In this document: piece after piece, positions 8,008 to 17,338 of the stretch
Numbering within the stretch: the stretch's first letter is position 1
Layout: the number at the start of each line of letters is the position of its first letter
DNA from: Njordibacter sp028825405
GTDB taxonomy: Bacteria > Pseudomonadota > Gammaproteobacteria > Pseudomonadales > Balneatricaceae
NCBI RefSeq assembly: GCF_047730065.1
Contig: NZ_CP159829.1
Span: forward strand, 372,001 to 436,000
Length of the DNA: 64,000 nt
Direction: 5' to 3'
The notes under the pieces: generated by a model
What the model was told of the DNA's origin: nothing
What the model saw: only the letters and a program-made list of their open reading frames with translations
The model's database searches: none
Program-made: the position numbers and the translations under genes

Positions 8008-8949
8008 ATGACGCAAGAATTATCTGTAGAAGAAGTGCATCAGCACCGTAGCGAAATACAATATGCAAAATATAAGTCGCGTGGCAAATACTCAAACAAA
8101 GACACTGACTTTAAAGATGCGACCCACCTATATCTAGGGGAAATAGGTTTTCGAGCCTTACTAACGGCACAGGAAGAGCAACATTTTTCTCGTCTGGCGC
8201 TCAAGGGTGATGTCTCAGCACGCCACTGTCTGATCGAAAGCAATTTGAGATTAGTGGTGAAAATTGCGCGCCGTTATGTGAACCGTGGTATGACTTTGCT
8301 TGACCTAATCGAAGAAGGCAATCTTGGCTTAATTCGTGCGGTAGAGAAATTTGACCCAGAACGAGGCTTTCGCTTTTCAACTTATGGCACATGGTGGATT
8401 CGCCAAACGATCGAACGAGCTATCATGAACCAAACCCGCACCATTAGGCTACCAATTCATGTCGTTAAAGAACTCAATGTGTATTTACGTGTCGCCAGAG
8501 AATTGGCCCAAAAGCTTGATCATGAGTCCACTGCAGAAGAAATAGCTACCCACTTAGGCAAGCCTGTAAAGCAAGTGAGTGCCATGCTCAACCTTAATGA
8601 TCGAGTTGGCTCAGTGGATAACTGCTTGGGTCCTGACAGCGACACTACGCTGCTGGAGACGATACCTGATACTGCTACCCAAGGACCGGAGAATACGCTA
8701 GTTGATAGTAACCTAATGACTAACATGGAGCAGTGGCTAGATTTGCTGACGGACCTACAAAAAGATGTTATTTCCCATCGCTTCGGCTTGCGCGGTCATT
8801 CTGTCTGCACTCTCGAGCACGTTGGTAAAGATATTAATTTAACTCGAGAAAGGGTGCGTCAGATTCAAGTGGGGGCTTTGCGCAGCCTGCGTAAGATTCT
8901 TGAAACGGAAGGCCTTAACAGCACAGATGTGTTGGATGCTAAACTTTAA
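8008..8949 (+). CDS. rpoS: RNA polymerase sigma factor RpoS
   Basis: Master sigma factor of stationary phase and general stress. The 313-residue protein has region 1.2 (DATHLYLGEIG), the region 2 core-binding and -10 recognition block (NLRLVVKIARRYVNRGM, DLIEEGNLGLIRAVEKFD, FRFSTYGTWWIRQTIERAI), region 3, and the region 4.2 helix-turn-helix (INLTRERVRQIQVGALR). It is slightly shorter than the 330-residue E. coli protein. It follows nlpD with 119 bases between, most of it AT-rich repeats. The duplicated Shine-Dalgarno suggests that translation of this gene may be tuned locally. Confidence 0.97.
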   Translation: MTQELSVEEVHQHRSEIQYAKYKSRGKYSNKDTDFKDATHLYLGEIGFRALLTAQEEQHFSRLALKGDVSARHCLIESNLRLVVKIARRYVNRGMTLLDLIEEGNLGLIRAVEKFDPERGFRFSTYGTWWIRQTIERAIMNQTRTIRLPIHVVKELNVYLRVARELAQKLDHESTAEEIATHLGKPVKQVSAMLNLNDRVGSVDNCLGPDSDTTLLETIPDTATQGPENTLVDSNLMTNMEQWLDLLTDLQKDVISHRFGLRGHSVCTLEHVGKDINLTRERVRQIQVGALRSLRKILETEGLNSTDVLDAKL

Positions 8950-8984
8950 TTAACCCCCTAAAAGTCGTTTGTATCCAGATACAT

Positions 8985-9005
8985 AACCCATAGACCTTAT
9001 GGGTT
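8985..9005 (+). terminator. Stem-loop downstream of rpoS
   Basis: AACCCATA (8985-8992), loop GACCT, TATGGGTT (8998-9005). The eight-base perfect stem lies 36 bases past the rpoS stop. No T-tract follows, so it may only protect the 3' end of the transcript. Confidence 0.4.
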
Positions 9006-9101
9006 GTCGGTATTAGCAAGCGAACCGTGCTTAGTGAGTCTGTTCTAGTCTTTTAAACGCATGTCCTCTGTGGCATAAACTCTTCATAGGTTCGCAAATA
9101 G

Positions 9102-9117
9102 GGCTCTAAAAAGAGCC
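9102..9117. terminator. Stem-loop between convergent rpoS and MFS genes
   Basis: GGCTCT, loop AAAA, AGAGCC at 9102-9117. It lies 49 bases past the stop of the minus-strand transporter gene and between two converging genes. The loop is a T-run when read on the minus strand, but no T-tract follows the stem on either strand, so termination is plausible only. Confidence 0.35.
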
Positions 9118-9165
9118 TCAAATGGTTCATTAATCTAAGCCATCAGTAAGCTTCATTAGCGGTGC

Positions 9166-10344
9166 CTACTTTTCATTCAATAAAGTAAACACAACCAGCG
9201 CAGAACCTAACCCTGCAATGCTAGCAATAATTAATGCAAGCCTATAATCTCCATTCAAGTCGTATAAACTGCCTGCCAACCATGGGCCAACAAACCCTGC
9301 GATGCCCCAAGCGATAAAGACTTTACCATAAATTCGAACCCCCTCAACTGCTCCAAAATGAGTTGCAATAGCCGCAGGGTATATCGAGATGATTGCCCCA
9401 TAGGCAAACCCAGTAACTCCTAAGCCAAACAACACACTAATATCGACTAAAAATAGGGCTAATAACGCAAGACTGAGGGCTGATAATAAAGGTAACACTG
9501 TTAAGGTCACTTTAAATGAGACCCGGTCTGCCATCCAACCTCCCAACAAGCTTCCACTCATGCTGAAAAGTGCCAATACGCTTGGCGCTATTAATATCAG
9601 TTGCCCATTTAGGCCCGCCTCATCTGCAATTGCAGTAGCATGGCCTATAGCCATGAGTCCAGCCATAACCGCTAAACCGTAGGCTAACCAAAAGAAAAAA
9701 ATCACCTGTTGATATACCCTGGGACTCTGCTTATGGTCAGGTGGTGAGACATGTAACTGAGCCCGAGACCAATACAACAAGCCACTAACAACGGGCATAA
9801 TGACGAATAACGCTAAGCTCAAACTCAGCATCGCCCACATTAAACCAAAATTATTTAAGACAAAAGCCAGGGGCCACGGTGAAAGCACAGATCCTAGGGC
9901 ATAACTGGCTGTGACCAGTCCCATGACAAAACCTTTATTTTCTAAGTTAGACTGAGCAGAGATTTGCAATGCAAAGCCGTAGCCGAGGCCGTTTGCTAAA
10001 CCAAACAACAAACTGTACCCAAGCCAAACTATGATGATATGAGTGGCTGATGCAGCGATTAACGTACCGATTAAGGCTAGCCCACAAACTGCAATCGAGA
10101 AGCTTGCTGGACGCAATAAACTGTAAAAACGATGGCCTAACAATACCCCCACTGTTAAGGATAATAGGGCAAAGGAATAGGTTAGACTGACTTGAGATCG
10201 TGAAGTTTGAAAGTAGTTTTCCATGGGTTCCAAAAAAACGGAAAAGGCGTGCACTGATCCGAGTACTGACGCCAAAACCATACTAGCAAGAGTCACCCAC
10301 GTTCCTTGAGGCCGATGTGGAAGTTCAGATGCTTTGTGCATCAT
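9166..10344 (-). CDS. MFS transporter, OFA (oxalate/formate antiporter)-like
   Basis: A 12-segment inner-membrane carrier of 392 residues. The C-terminal half has the pattern YGAIISIYPAAIATHFG followed by RIYGKVFIAWGIAGF and GPWLAGSLYD, typical of the OFA branch of the major facilitator superfamily, whose known members move small mono- and dicarboxylates. The substrate here cannot be read from sequence. It lies between rpoS and mutS, where Pseudomonas keeps an sRNA gene and fdxA. It is transcribed alone, convergent with rpoS and downstream of mutS. A carboxylate substrate would suit the nearby malonate cassette, but that is inference. Confidence 0.82.
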   Translation of the reverse strand: MMHKASELPHRPQGTWVTLASMVLASVLGSVHAFSVFLEPMENYFQTSRSQVSLTYSFALLSLTVGVLLGHRFYSLLRPASFSIAVCGLALIGTLIAASATHIIIVWLGYSLLFGLANGLGYGFALQISAQSNLENKGFVMGLVTASYALGSVLSPWPLAFVLNNFGLMWAMLSLSLALFVIMPVVSGLLYWSRAQLHVSPPDHKQSPRVYQQVIFFFWLAYGLAVMAGLMAIGHATAIADEAGLNGQLILIAPSVLALFSMSGSLLGGWMADRVSFKVTLTVLPLLSALSLALLALFLVDISVLFGLGVTGFAYGAIISIYPAAIATHFGAVEGVRIYGKVFIAWGIAGFVGPWLAGSLYDLNGDYRLALIIASIAGLGSALVVFTLLNEK

Positions 10345-10512
10345 TTTTTCTTACTGGCAGTATGGTTAGACATAACAATTTATCTCATGACTTTGGCTGC
10401 TATCACTTCTTTGGCAGCACCCTATAGAAGATGGCTCAAGGAATATTTCCTCACGGGACAAACTTAACGTGCCAGCCCTACACTTTAATTTTAAATGAGG
10501 CCTTGAGTTGTT

Positions 10513-13122
10513 TTAACTATTACGCAAGTGCTGCATTTGATAAATCAGCTCTAAGGCTTGTCTAGGGGTTAGTTCATCCGCTTTGTGACTCTCTAGTAAC
10601 GCCTCGATTGGGTGGGCTAGGTGACTAAATAAGTCAGATTGCTGAGGTGTCTCGAGGAGCGTATTTTTGGCTGTGGCTGATGTTTGCTTATGTTCACTCT
10701 GTTCCAAATAGTTTAGTTTTTGCCTTGCCTCATCGATCACTTGATGGGGTACACCGGCGAGTTTAGCCACTTGCAGACCATAACTTTTGCTAGCTGGACC
10801 GGGAAGAACTTTGTGCATAAAAATGATGTTGTCGTCATGTTCTGTGGCGTCTAAATGAACATTTTCTACTTGAGCTAATTGCTCAGATAATTGTGTCATC
10901 TCAAAATAGTGAGTTGCAAAAAGCGTTAAGGCGCCAATATCCCTTGCTAAATTTAAGGCACAAGACCAAGCTAAAGATAATCCATCAAAGGTGCTTGTTC
11001 CCCGACCCACTTCATCCATCAACACTAAACTTTTTGCACTTGCGTTGTTGAGAATATTGGCGGTTTCTGTCATTTCGACCATGAATGTTGAGCGTCCGCC
11101 TACTAAATCATCACTGCTTCCCATGCGGGTGAATACGCGATCAACAATGCCGATCGAGGCTTCTAAGGCAGGCACATAGGCCCCAATTTGGGCCATGATA
11201 ACGATCAAAGCGATTTGCCGCATGTAAGTAGACTTACCGCCCATATTGGGGCCAGTAATCATCATCATGCTGGACGTTGCACAAAGGCTGGTATCGTTGG
11301 CTACAAAAGGAACGCTAATTAATTGTTCAACCACTAAATGACGGCCTTGTCTTATGTCTATTCCAGGCTCAAGTTTCAAGCTTGGCCGATTAAGATCAAG
11401 GCACATTGCACGTTCAGCTAAACAGCAAAGCACATCAAGTTCACTAACCCCATCTGATGCTTGCTGCAGTTGTTGCAGTTGATTGGCCAAGTCTTCAATA
11501 AGGTCTTCATAAAGCGCTTTTTCTCGCGCTAAACTGCGACTCTTACTGCTTAAAGCTCGGTCTTCAAAGGATTTAAGTTCGGGGGTGATAAAACGCTCAG
11601 CATTTTTTAAGGTTTGCCGCCGCACATATTCGCTCGGCGCTTGGGCAGATTGTAAGCGACTAATTTCGATATAGTAGCCGTGGACACGGTTGTAACCTAC
11701 TTTTAGTGTCGATAGGCCCGTACGCTCGCGTTCCTGAGTTTCCAAATCAAGCAAAAATTGACCTGCATTTTGACTTAAGCCTCGCAACTGGTCGAGCTTT
11801 TCATCATAGCCTTTAGCAATCACTCCTCCGTCTCGAATAATCACTGGGGGGTTGTCGACAATAGCTCTCATTAACAAATCCACTGTCGCTGGAAATTCAC
11901 TGATGTCATTAGCTAACGATTGGGCCCTTTTAGACTCTAAAGGCGATAATGAAACTTGGATGTGAGGCAATGCCCTAAGACTTGCACAAAGTCTTGATAA
12001 ATCACGAGGGCGGGCTGATCTTAATGCAATCCGAGCTAAGATACGTTCCATATCTCCAATGGGTTTAAGACCCTGCTGCAGATCTTCAGTCTTATCAGAC
12101 GTGAGCATCTCGCAAATAAAATCTTGGCGTTGCTCAAGCACCTCAATATTTCGCAATGGATTATTGAGCCAGCGGCGTAATAATCGTCCACCCATGGGGG
12201 TGGCTGTGGTATCTAAAGCTGCTGCTAGAGTAAACTGCTCGCCCCCTTGAATATTAAGGTCTATTTCCAAATTCTTTCGGCTTGGACCATCTAAAATTAG
12301 CGTGTCTTGGGGCAGTTCTATTTGTAAATTACGTAAATGGGGTAGGTCACCCCTTTGAGTTTCCTTGGCATAATTTAATAAGCATCCGGCTGCACAAATA
12401 GCGGCATGCATAGTTTCACAGCCAAAGCCACTCAGATCGCGGGTATTAAATTGATGACTGAGTATGCGCAGGGCGGTATCGTAAGTAAAATTCCAACTCG
12501 CTTGAGGGCGGCGACAAGGCCACTCTTGGATATGATCAATAATTTCACTGCTCTCATCAAAAAGTAATTCTGCTGGTCTTAAACGCTGTAACTGGGTCTG
12601 TAATTCATCTGCAGTATTGGCCTCAGTCACCGCAAACCGGCCACTACTCATATCTAAACTCGCTATGCCATAGATGTCCTGAAGCTTAAATGTGGCAACT
12701 AATAAGTGATCTTGATTAGCCTGCATTAAAGCCTCGTCCGTTAACGTACCCGGAGTCACCACACGCACTACTTTTCTGTCCACAGGGCCTTTGCTGGTAG
12801 CAGGGTCTCCAACTTGCTCGGCCACTGCCACAGCCCGACCTGCGTTAACTATTTTAGCAATATATCCTTCTGCAGCATGGTAAGGAATGCCGCACATCGG
12901 TATGGGTTGCCCTGCAGACTGACCCCTTGAGGTTAAGGAAATGTCGAGTAACTCAGAAGCCTGTTTGGCATCCTCATAAAACATTTCATAAAAATCCCCC
13001 ATGCGGTAAAAGACCAAGTCGTGTGGATGGTCATGTTTAATCCCTAAATACTGCTGCATCATGGGAGTGTGATTAGAGTTAATGCCGTTGTTTATTGTTT
13101 TTTCGTTTTTGGATATGTTCAT
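10513..13122 (-). CDS. mutS: DNA mismatch repair protein MutS
   Basis: Recognises mismatches and recruits MutL. The 869-residue protein has the mismatch-binding N-terminal motif FYRMGDFYEMFYEDA (with the Phe-x-Glu wedge around residues 48-50), the clamp and lever domains, and the C-terminal ATPase with Walker A GPNMGGKST, the DDLVGGRSTF segment, Walker B LVLMDEVGRGTSTFDG and the ATHYFEM motif. The C-terminal tail ends with the usual amphipathic helix. The N-terminal 20 residues before TPMMQQYL are polar and probably disordered; a later start is possible. Confidence 0.98.
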   Translation of the reverse strand: MNISKNEKTINNGINSNHTPMMQQYLGIKHDHPHDLVFYRMGDFYEMFYEDAKQASELLDISLTSRGQSAGQPIPMCGIPYHAAEGYIAKIVNAGRAVAVAEQVGDPATSKGPVDRKVVRVVTPGTLTDEALMQANQDHLLVATFKLQDIYGIASLDMSSGRFAVTEANTADELQTQLQRLRPAELLFDESSEIIDHIQEWPCRRPQASWNFTYDTALRILSHQFNTRDLSGFGCETMHAAICAAGCLLNYAKETQRGDLPHLRNLQIELPQDTLILDGPSRKNLEIDLNIQGGEQFTLAAALDTTATPMGGRLLRRWLNNPLRNIEVLEQRQDFICEMLTSDKTEDLQQGLKPIGDMERILARIALRSARPRDLSRLCASLRALPHIQVSLSPLESKRAQSLANDISEFPATVDLLMRAIVDNPPVIIRDGGVIAKGYDEKLDQLRGLSQNAGQFLLDLETQERERTGLSTLKVGYNRVHGYYIEISRLQSAQAPSEYVRRQTLKNAERFITPELKSFEDRALSSKSRSLAREKALYEDLIEDLANQLQQLQQASDGVSELDVLCCLAERAMCLDLNRPSLKLEPGIDIRQGRHLVVEQLISVPFVANDTSLCATSSMMMITGPNMGGKSTYMRQIALIVIMAQIGAYVPALEASIGIVDRVFTRMGSSDDLVGGRSTFMVEMTETANILNNASAKSLVLMDEVGRGTSTFDGLSLAWSCALNLARDIGALTLFATHYFEMTQLSEQLAQVENVHLDATEHDDNIIFMHKVLPGPASKSYGLQVAKLAGVPHQVIDEARQKLNYLEQSEHKQTSATAKNTLLETPQQSDLFSHLAHPIEALLESHKADELTPRQALELIYQMQHLRNS

Positions 13123-13519
13123 TTTTTCGGCATAACTCTTTAATTAAATGGAAAAATCTCACTCATAGAGTGTCATTTCCAACCGTTAGATTATTCTTGA
13201 TCAAAATTTGTCTCACTTCAAGAACAAATTCTTGACCTCGTTAAATGGTTTCTGCAAACAGTGAATCAACTTGCAGAGTAGGTCATAAAACTATTTTTCA
13301 AATGGTGACTAAGCAAGCCATAATTGTACGGTCAGTAGTCGCTTCAAGCAAACACCACTGGTTTGAACTTGATTGTTGTTGAGTTATGAAAACACTGGGT
13401 GGGCAGAGAGAATTTTGGTATCGCCTATAAGACCATGAGGTCATTTGACAAGCATGCCTTAATTAATAATTTTGTATTAAAAACTAAGCTAAGGCTAAGG
13501 GAGGCTGCTGTTCAGATAA
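13123..13519. other. Gene-free stretch between mutS and the GntR gene
   Basis: About 400 bases upstream of mutS on its strand and downstream of the GntR-type gene. It should hold the mutS promoter. The only clear structure is the palindrome CAAGAA, four bases, TTCTTG at 13219-13234. No open frame or RNA gene could be supported here. Confidence 0.4.
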
Positions 13520-14164
13520 TCAATGGGCAATAAGTTTGAGGACTGAAGGCAGGCGTTTGCCTTGCAATAGTATATGGTCACGCATTAGTTCGCTGGCTCT
13601 TTCTCCTTCACCAGAGAGAATGGCCAAACAAATCATGGTGTGCTCTTCTGTTGATTTTGCAAGACGCCCTCGAAGGTCATAAGGTAAAGACCGATAGGGA
13701 TTAATGTGTATGCCTATATTTTGTAATTGTTCAATGAGCCAGTGGTTATCAGTAGCCGCATGGATTGCCGCATGGAACTCAAGGTTGGCGATACTGTACT
13801 GAACTTTATCACCAGTCGCCGATGCAGCAATACACTTTTCCAGAGCTTGCTCAATTGATTCTGCATGCTTTTGTGTGAGCGCTGCTGCCGCTAGTCTGCA
13901 AGCCATCCCTTCGAGACCTGCACCCACTTCAAATAGATCAAGCAACTCTTTGGCCGTTAGAATCCGAACAATAGCCCCTTTTCTGGGCCTTGTTTCTAAT
14001 AAGCCAATGGCTACCATGGCTCGAATAGCTTCACGAATGGGGGTGCGTGATAAAGCATATTTTTCTGCTAAAGCAGCTTCTTCTAATTGGTCACCGGGAC
14101 GCAATATACCCGAGGAAATCTCTTCGGTCAGTTGCGTAATGAGTTTATCAGCAGCGCGGGTCAT
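13520..14164 (-). CDS. GntR/FadR-family regulator with FCD domain, probable malonate regulator (MatR-like)
   Basis: A 214-residue DNA-binding regulator. The N-terminal winged helix-turn-helix contains GILRPGDQLEEAALAEKY and SRTPIREAIRAM, classic GntR sequence. The C-terminal all-helical FCD ligand domain shows the metal/ligand-type histidines in EFHAAIHAATDN, EEHTMI and MRDHI. It is divergent from the TRAP transporter operon across a 150-base gap, the usual arrangement for a local repressor that responds to the transported acid. Malonate or its CoA ester as effector is inferred from the downstream enzymes. Confidence 0.85.
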   Translation of the reverse strand: MTRAADKLITQLTEEISSGILRPGDQLEEAALAEKYALSRTPIREAIRAMVAIGLLETRPRKGAIVRILTAKELLDLFEVGAGLEGMACRLAAAALTQKHAESIEQALEKCIAASATGDKVQYSIANLEFHAAIHAATDNHWLIEQLQNIGIHINPYRSLPYDLRGRLAKSTEEHTMICLAILSGEGERASELMRDHILLQGKRLPSVLKLIAH

Positions 14165-14214
14165 GAATTATTCCATTAGTTCAAACCACCAAATTATAAC
14201 GTTTACATTCAATT

Positions 14215-14282
14215 ATGCAATGTTCAGGTATAATGGTTATATGTATTTTTATAGATTGCATGTGTATAATAAAGACTATACT
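14215..14282 (+). promoter_or_regulatory. Divergent promoter/operator region of the malonate cassette
   Basis: An inverted repeat ATGCAAT (14215-14221) / ATTGCAT (14255-14261) flanks 33 AT-rich bases, and GTATA...TATAC forms a second, smaller repeat at about 14263-14280. Candidate -10 elements for the transporter operon are TATAAT (14265-14270) and TATACT (14277-14282); neither has an ideal -35. The location between a GntR gene and its divergent operon makes these repeats reasonable operator candidates. Confidence 0.4.
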
Positions 14283-14314
14283 ATCGGATCTCAATTAAAA
14301 TTGGAGAAGTAGAA

Positions 14315-15307
14315 ATGTTTCAGTCACGTATAATAAAAACAGCAGCACTTGCTACTATAATAGCCACGTCTGGGGCAGTTAATGCCACGGAACTAAAGCT
14401 TTCACACCAGTGGTCAACTAAAGACGTTCGCCATAAGGTAGCTCAAATCGTCGCCGATGAAGTCGCCGCCGCAGGCGTTGATCTTAACATTAAGATCTTC
14501 CCCTCAAAGTCATTAGTTAAGCCTAAAGAACAGTATAACTTTATCAGTCGCAACCTATTGGACATGTCCGTCTTTCCACTGAGTTATGCAGCTGGTCAGC
14601 AACCAGCGGTTAGTTTAACCCTCATGCCTGGTTTGGTTAAAAACCATGATCATGCAGCTCGTTTAACCCAGTCTCCATTCATGGGCGCTTTGCAAGAAAA
14701 AATGCTAGACGACAATGTCATGGTTTTGGTGCACGGTTATCTTGCAGGTGGTTTTGTAGGCAAGGACAAGTGTATTGTTAAGCCAGAAGATGTAAAGGGT
14801 ATGCAAATTCGCGCTGCTGGCAAATCATTTGAACAAATGTTGATTGGTGCAGGCGCTTCCATTACTTCTATGAGTTCCGCTGATATTTATAGTGCAATGC
14901 AAACGGGTGTTCTCAACGCAGCTAACACATCGTCATCTTCCTTCGTATCTTACCGTATTTACGAGCAAGTCACGTGTTATACACCTGCTTCTGAAAACAT
15001 AGCCCTATGGTTTTTGTACCAACCACTTATCATGAGCAAGGATAAGTTTGATGGGTTAAATGAGCAGCAACAGACAGCTTTGTTAGCCGCTGCAAAAAAA
15101 GCTGAAGCCTTTTATTTAGCAGAAGCTAAGACTCAAGATGCCAAATCAACTGAAGTGTTCCGCGAGGCGGGTGTTGAGATTGCTGAAATGACCCAAGCTG
15201 ATTTTAACGCATGGCGTGATATCGCAGTGGAAACCTCTTACAAAGAATTTGTAAACTCTGTTTCTGGTGGTCAAGAATTACTTGATATGGCTCTTTCTGT
15301 TAAGTAG
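14315..15307 (+). CDS. TRAP transporter solute-binding protein (DctP/MatP type)
   Basis: Periplasmic binding protein of a tripartite ATP-independent transporter for carboxylates. The 330-residue protein has a Sec signal peptide (about residues 1-24, ending SGAVNA), then the DctP-type fold with MQIRAAG near residue 165, whose Arg normally binds the substrate carboxylate. GGAGAAG precedes ATG 14315. It is followed by the small (DctQ) and large (DctM) membrane subunits in one operon. The downstream malonyl-CoA enzymes make malonate the likely substrate, as in the described MatPQM system of Sinorhizobium; this remains inference. Confidence 0.9.
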   Translation: MFQSRIIKTAALATIIATSGAVNATELKLSHQWSTKDVRHKVAQIVADEVAAAGVDLNIKIFPSKSLVKPKEQYNFISRNLLDMSVFPLSYAAGQQPAVSLTLMPGLVKNHDHAARLTQSPFMGALQEKMLDDNVMVLVHGYLAGGFVGKDKCIVKPEDVKGMQIRAAGKSFEQMLIGAGASITSMSSADIYSAMQTGVLNAANTSSSSFVSYRIYEQVTCYTPASENIALWFLYQPLIMSKDKFDGLNEQQQTALLAAAKKAEAFYLAEAKTQDAKSTEVFREAGVEIAEMTQADFNAWRDIAVETSYKEFVNSVSGGQELLDMALSVK

Positions 15308-15407
15308 TCCATCGATATAGGTCTTGCTTTGGATTTTATTAGTCACAAAGCAAGACCGCATAACGCTTCTAAAAACCCCAAAAAATAGGCACAAGAAAGG
15401 TATTTGC

Positions 15408-15962
15408 ATGAGCGATCACTCAAACATCAATGATCAAACTGGCACATCTACTAAGCCATTATTCTTTAAAGTAGTTTCATTCTTATCGACCTTGTCTGGC
15501 TGGTGTTCAGCAGGTATGACCCTGATTGCTATTGCCATTACCTGCCAAATGATCTTTGTACGTTTTGTCCTTAACGGCTCTACTGTCTGGCAAACTGAAG
15601 CGGTCGTCTTTTTAATTGTTGCTGCTACCCTTATTGGTCTACCTTTTGTCCAACAACTTAGGGGCCATGTTAATGTCAATTTAATTCCCTTGATGTTACC
15701 CGCCAAAGGCCGTTATTTTCTAGCCATCTTCACTTATTCGGTTGCCATCATTACCATCTCTATGATGCTGTGGTTCAGTTATGAATTCTGGCATCTTGCC
15801 TTTACGCGTGGTTGGACTTCAGATACAGTCTGGGCACCTCAGTTGTGGATCGTCTATTCTTCCCTACCCATTGGTTTTGGCTTACTCATACTTCAGTTAT
15901 TGGCTGACTTAGCCGCCATAGTCTTAAAAATTGAACTACCTTTCGGCTTAGGAGAAGATTAA
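15408..15962 (+). CDS. TRAP transporter small membrane subunit (DctQ type)
   Basis: The 184-residue integral membrane subunit has four hydrophobic segments, the typical DctQ plan, with WQTEAVVFLIVAATLIG and QLRGHVNVNLI as recognisable family blocks. The frame is open further upstream to 15324, but ATG 15408 with the Shine-Dalgarno AAGAAAGG (15393-15400) is clearly the start. Its stop overlaps the ATG of the large subunit by one base (TAATG). Confidence 0.9.
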   Translation: MSDHSNINDQTGTSTKPLFFKVVSFLSTLSGWCSAGMTLIAIAITCQMIFVRFVLNGSTVWQTEAVVFLIVAATLIGLPFVQQLRGHVNVNLIPLMLPAKGRYFLAIFTYSVAIITISMMLWFSYEFWHLAFTRGWTSDTVWAPQLWIVYSSLPIGFGLLILQLLADLAAIVLKIELPFGLGED

Positions 15963-17278
15963 TGGATCCTCTTATTTTAGGTGCCTTAGTAGGCACCAGT
16001 ACTATTTTAATCCTTTTCTCTGGTATATCAGTAGGCATTGGTTTACTGGTTGTCTCTGCTTTATTCATCATGATTTTCGATGGCGCTCCGTCATTGGCTT
16101 TAATGCCTGAAATATTTTTTGGCAAGTTAGATAGCTTTGCCCTGTTATCAATTCCTATGTTTATTATTATGGGCGCTTCTATTTCTTCAACTCGGGCTGG
16201 GGCAGACTTGTATGAAGCTCTTGAGCGTTGGTTGACCCGTGTGCCGGGTGGGTTGGTTATTTCTAATCTGGGTGCTTGCGCCATGTTTGCCGCCATGTCA
16301 GGTTCCAGTCCAGCAACGTGTGCTGCCATTGGTAAAATGGGTATTCCAGAAATGCTTAAGCGGGGTTATCCAGAGGGCATCGCTGCAGGATCTATTGCCG
16401 CGGGTGGCACTTTAGGTATTTTAATCCCACCATCAATCACCATGATCGTTTATGGCATCGCGACTGAAACTTCAATCGGGCGCTTATTTTTAGCAGGTGT
16501 CATACCCGGTCTATTGTTGGTTGCATTATTTATGGCTTGGTCCATTTATGCTACATGGCGTTCAGGTAACCATGCCTTAATGGTCAAGACCGTCTATAGC
16601 TGGAAAGAGAAGTTTGAAATTTTGCCACGGGTTCTTCCTTTTATTGCCATTATTGTTGGTGTGCTTTATTCCATGTATGGAGGAGTGGCTACGCCTTCTG
16701 AAACTGCGGCTGTAGGCGCTTTACTTTGCCTCATTATCGCCGTTGTTATTTATCGATTAACCAGCCCAAAAGATTTATGGCTAGTGTTAAGGGACAGTAC
16801 CAAAGAGAGTGTTATGATTTTATTCATCATCGCTGCAGCAGGTGTCTTTTCATACATGCTTTCCAGCCTCTTTATCACCCAGTCAATCGCTGAATGGATT
16901 GGCACATTGGACATTAATCGCTGGTATTTGATGATGATCATCAACCTCTTTCTTTTAATTGCCGGCTTTTTTCTGCCCCCTGTTGCCGTCATACTGATGG
17001 CATCACCAATCCTGCTACCTATTATAGTGAATGCAGGTTTTGACCCCATATGGTTCGCCGTAGTGCTGACCATTAATATGGAAATTGGTTTGATATCACC
17101 ACCTGTAGGTTTAAACCTGTACGTGATTAATGGCATAGCCCCTCAGATACCTCTGAAATCTGTTTTATTGGGATCATTACCCTTTGTAGGCTGCATGGTG
17201 ATTGCCATCTTATTACTCTGCTTAATGCCTAGCTTAGCGACCTGGCTACCCGATACCCTTATGGGATCATCGATATAG
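15962..17278 (+). CDS. TRAP transporter large permease subunit (DctM type)
   Basis: The 438-residue sodium-coupled permease subunit has about twelve membrane segments. Family blocks are visible: MSGSSPATCAAIGKMGIPEM near residue 110, LGILIPPSITMIVYG, GGVATPSETAAVGAL, and EIGLISPPVGLNLYV near the C-terminus. It pairs with the preceding small subunit. With the binding protein upstream the transporter is complete. Confidence 0.94.
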   Translation: MDPLILGALVGTSTILILFSGISVGIGLLVVSALFIMIFDGAPSLALMPEIFFGKLDSFALLSIPMFIIMGASISSTRAGADLYEALERWLTRVPGGLVISNLGACAMFAAMSGSSPATCAAIGKMGIPEMLKRGYPEGIAAGSIAAGGTLGILIPPSITMIVYGIATETSIGRLFLAGVIPGLLLVALFMAWSIYATWRSGNHALMVKTVYSWKEKFEILPRVLPFIAIIVGVLYSMYGGVATPSETAAVGALLCLIIAVVIYRLTSPKDLWLVLRDSTKESVMILFIIAAAGVFSYMLSSLFITQSIAEWIGTLDINRWYLMMIINLFLLIAGFFLPPVAVILMASPILLPIIVNAGFDPIWFAVVLTINMEIGLISPPVGLNLYVINGIAPQIPLKSVLLGSLPFVGCMVIAILLLCLMPSLATWLPDTLMGSSI

Positions 17279-17338
17279 TTTAACTAACCTTTTATTAATT
17301 AGTGCTTAAGTGCTCGTTTTACCTTGGATTTAACTTTT

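Noticed and set aside
8950..9165. Possible RsmZ-type small RNA after rpoS, as in Pseudomonas
   Set aside because: The gap has no GGA motif on the plus strand and only two on the minus strand, so it lacks the repeated GGA hairpins of an RsmZ RNA.
13219..13234. CAAGAA/TTCTTG palindrome upstream of mutS as an operator
   Set aside because: Short, isolated and with no known matching regulator; likely chance.
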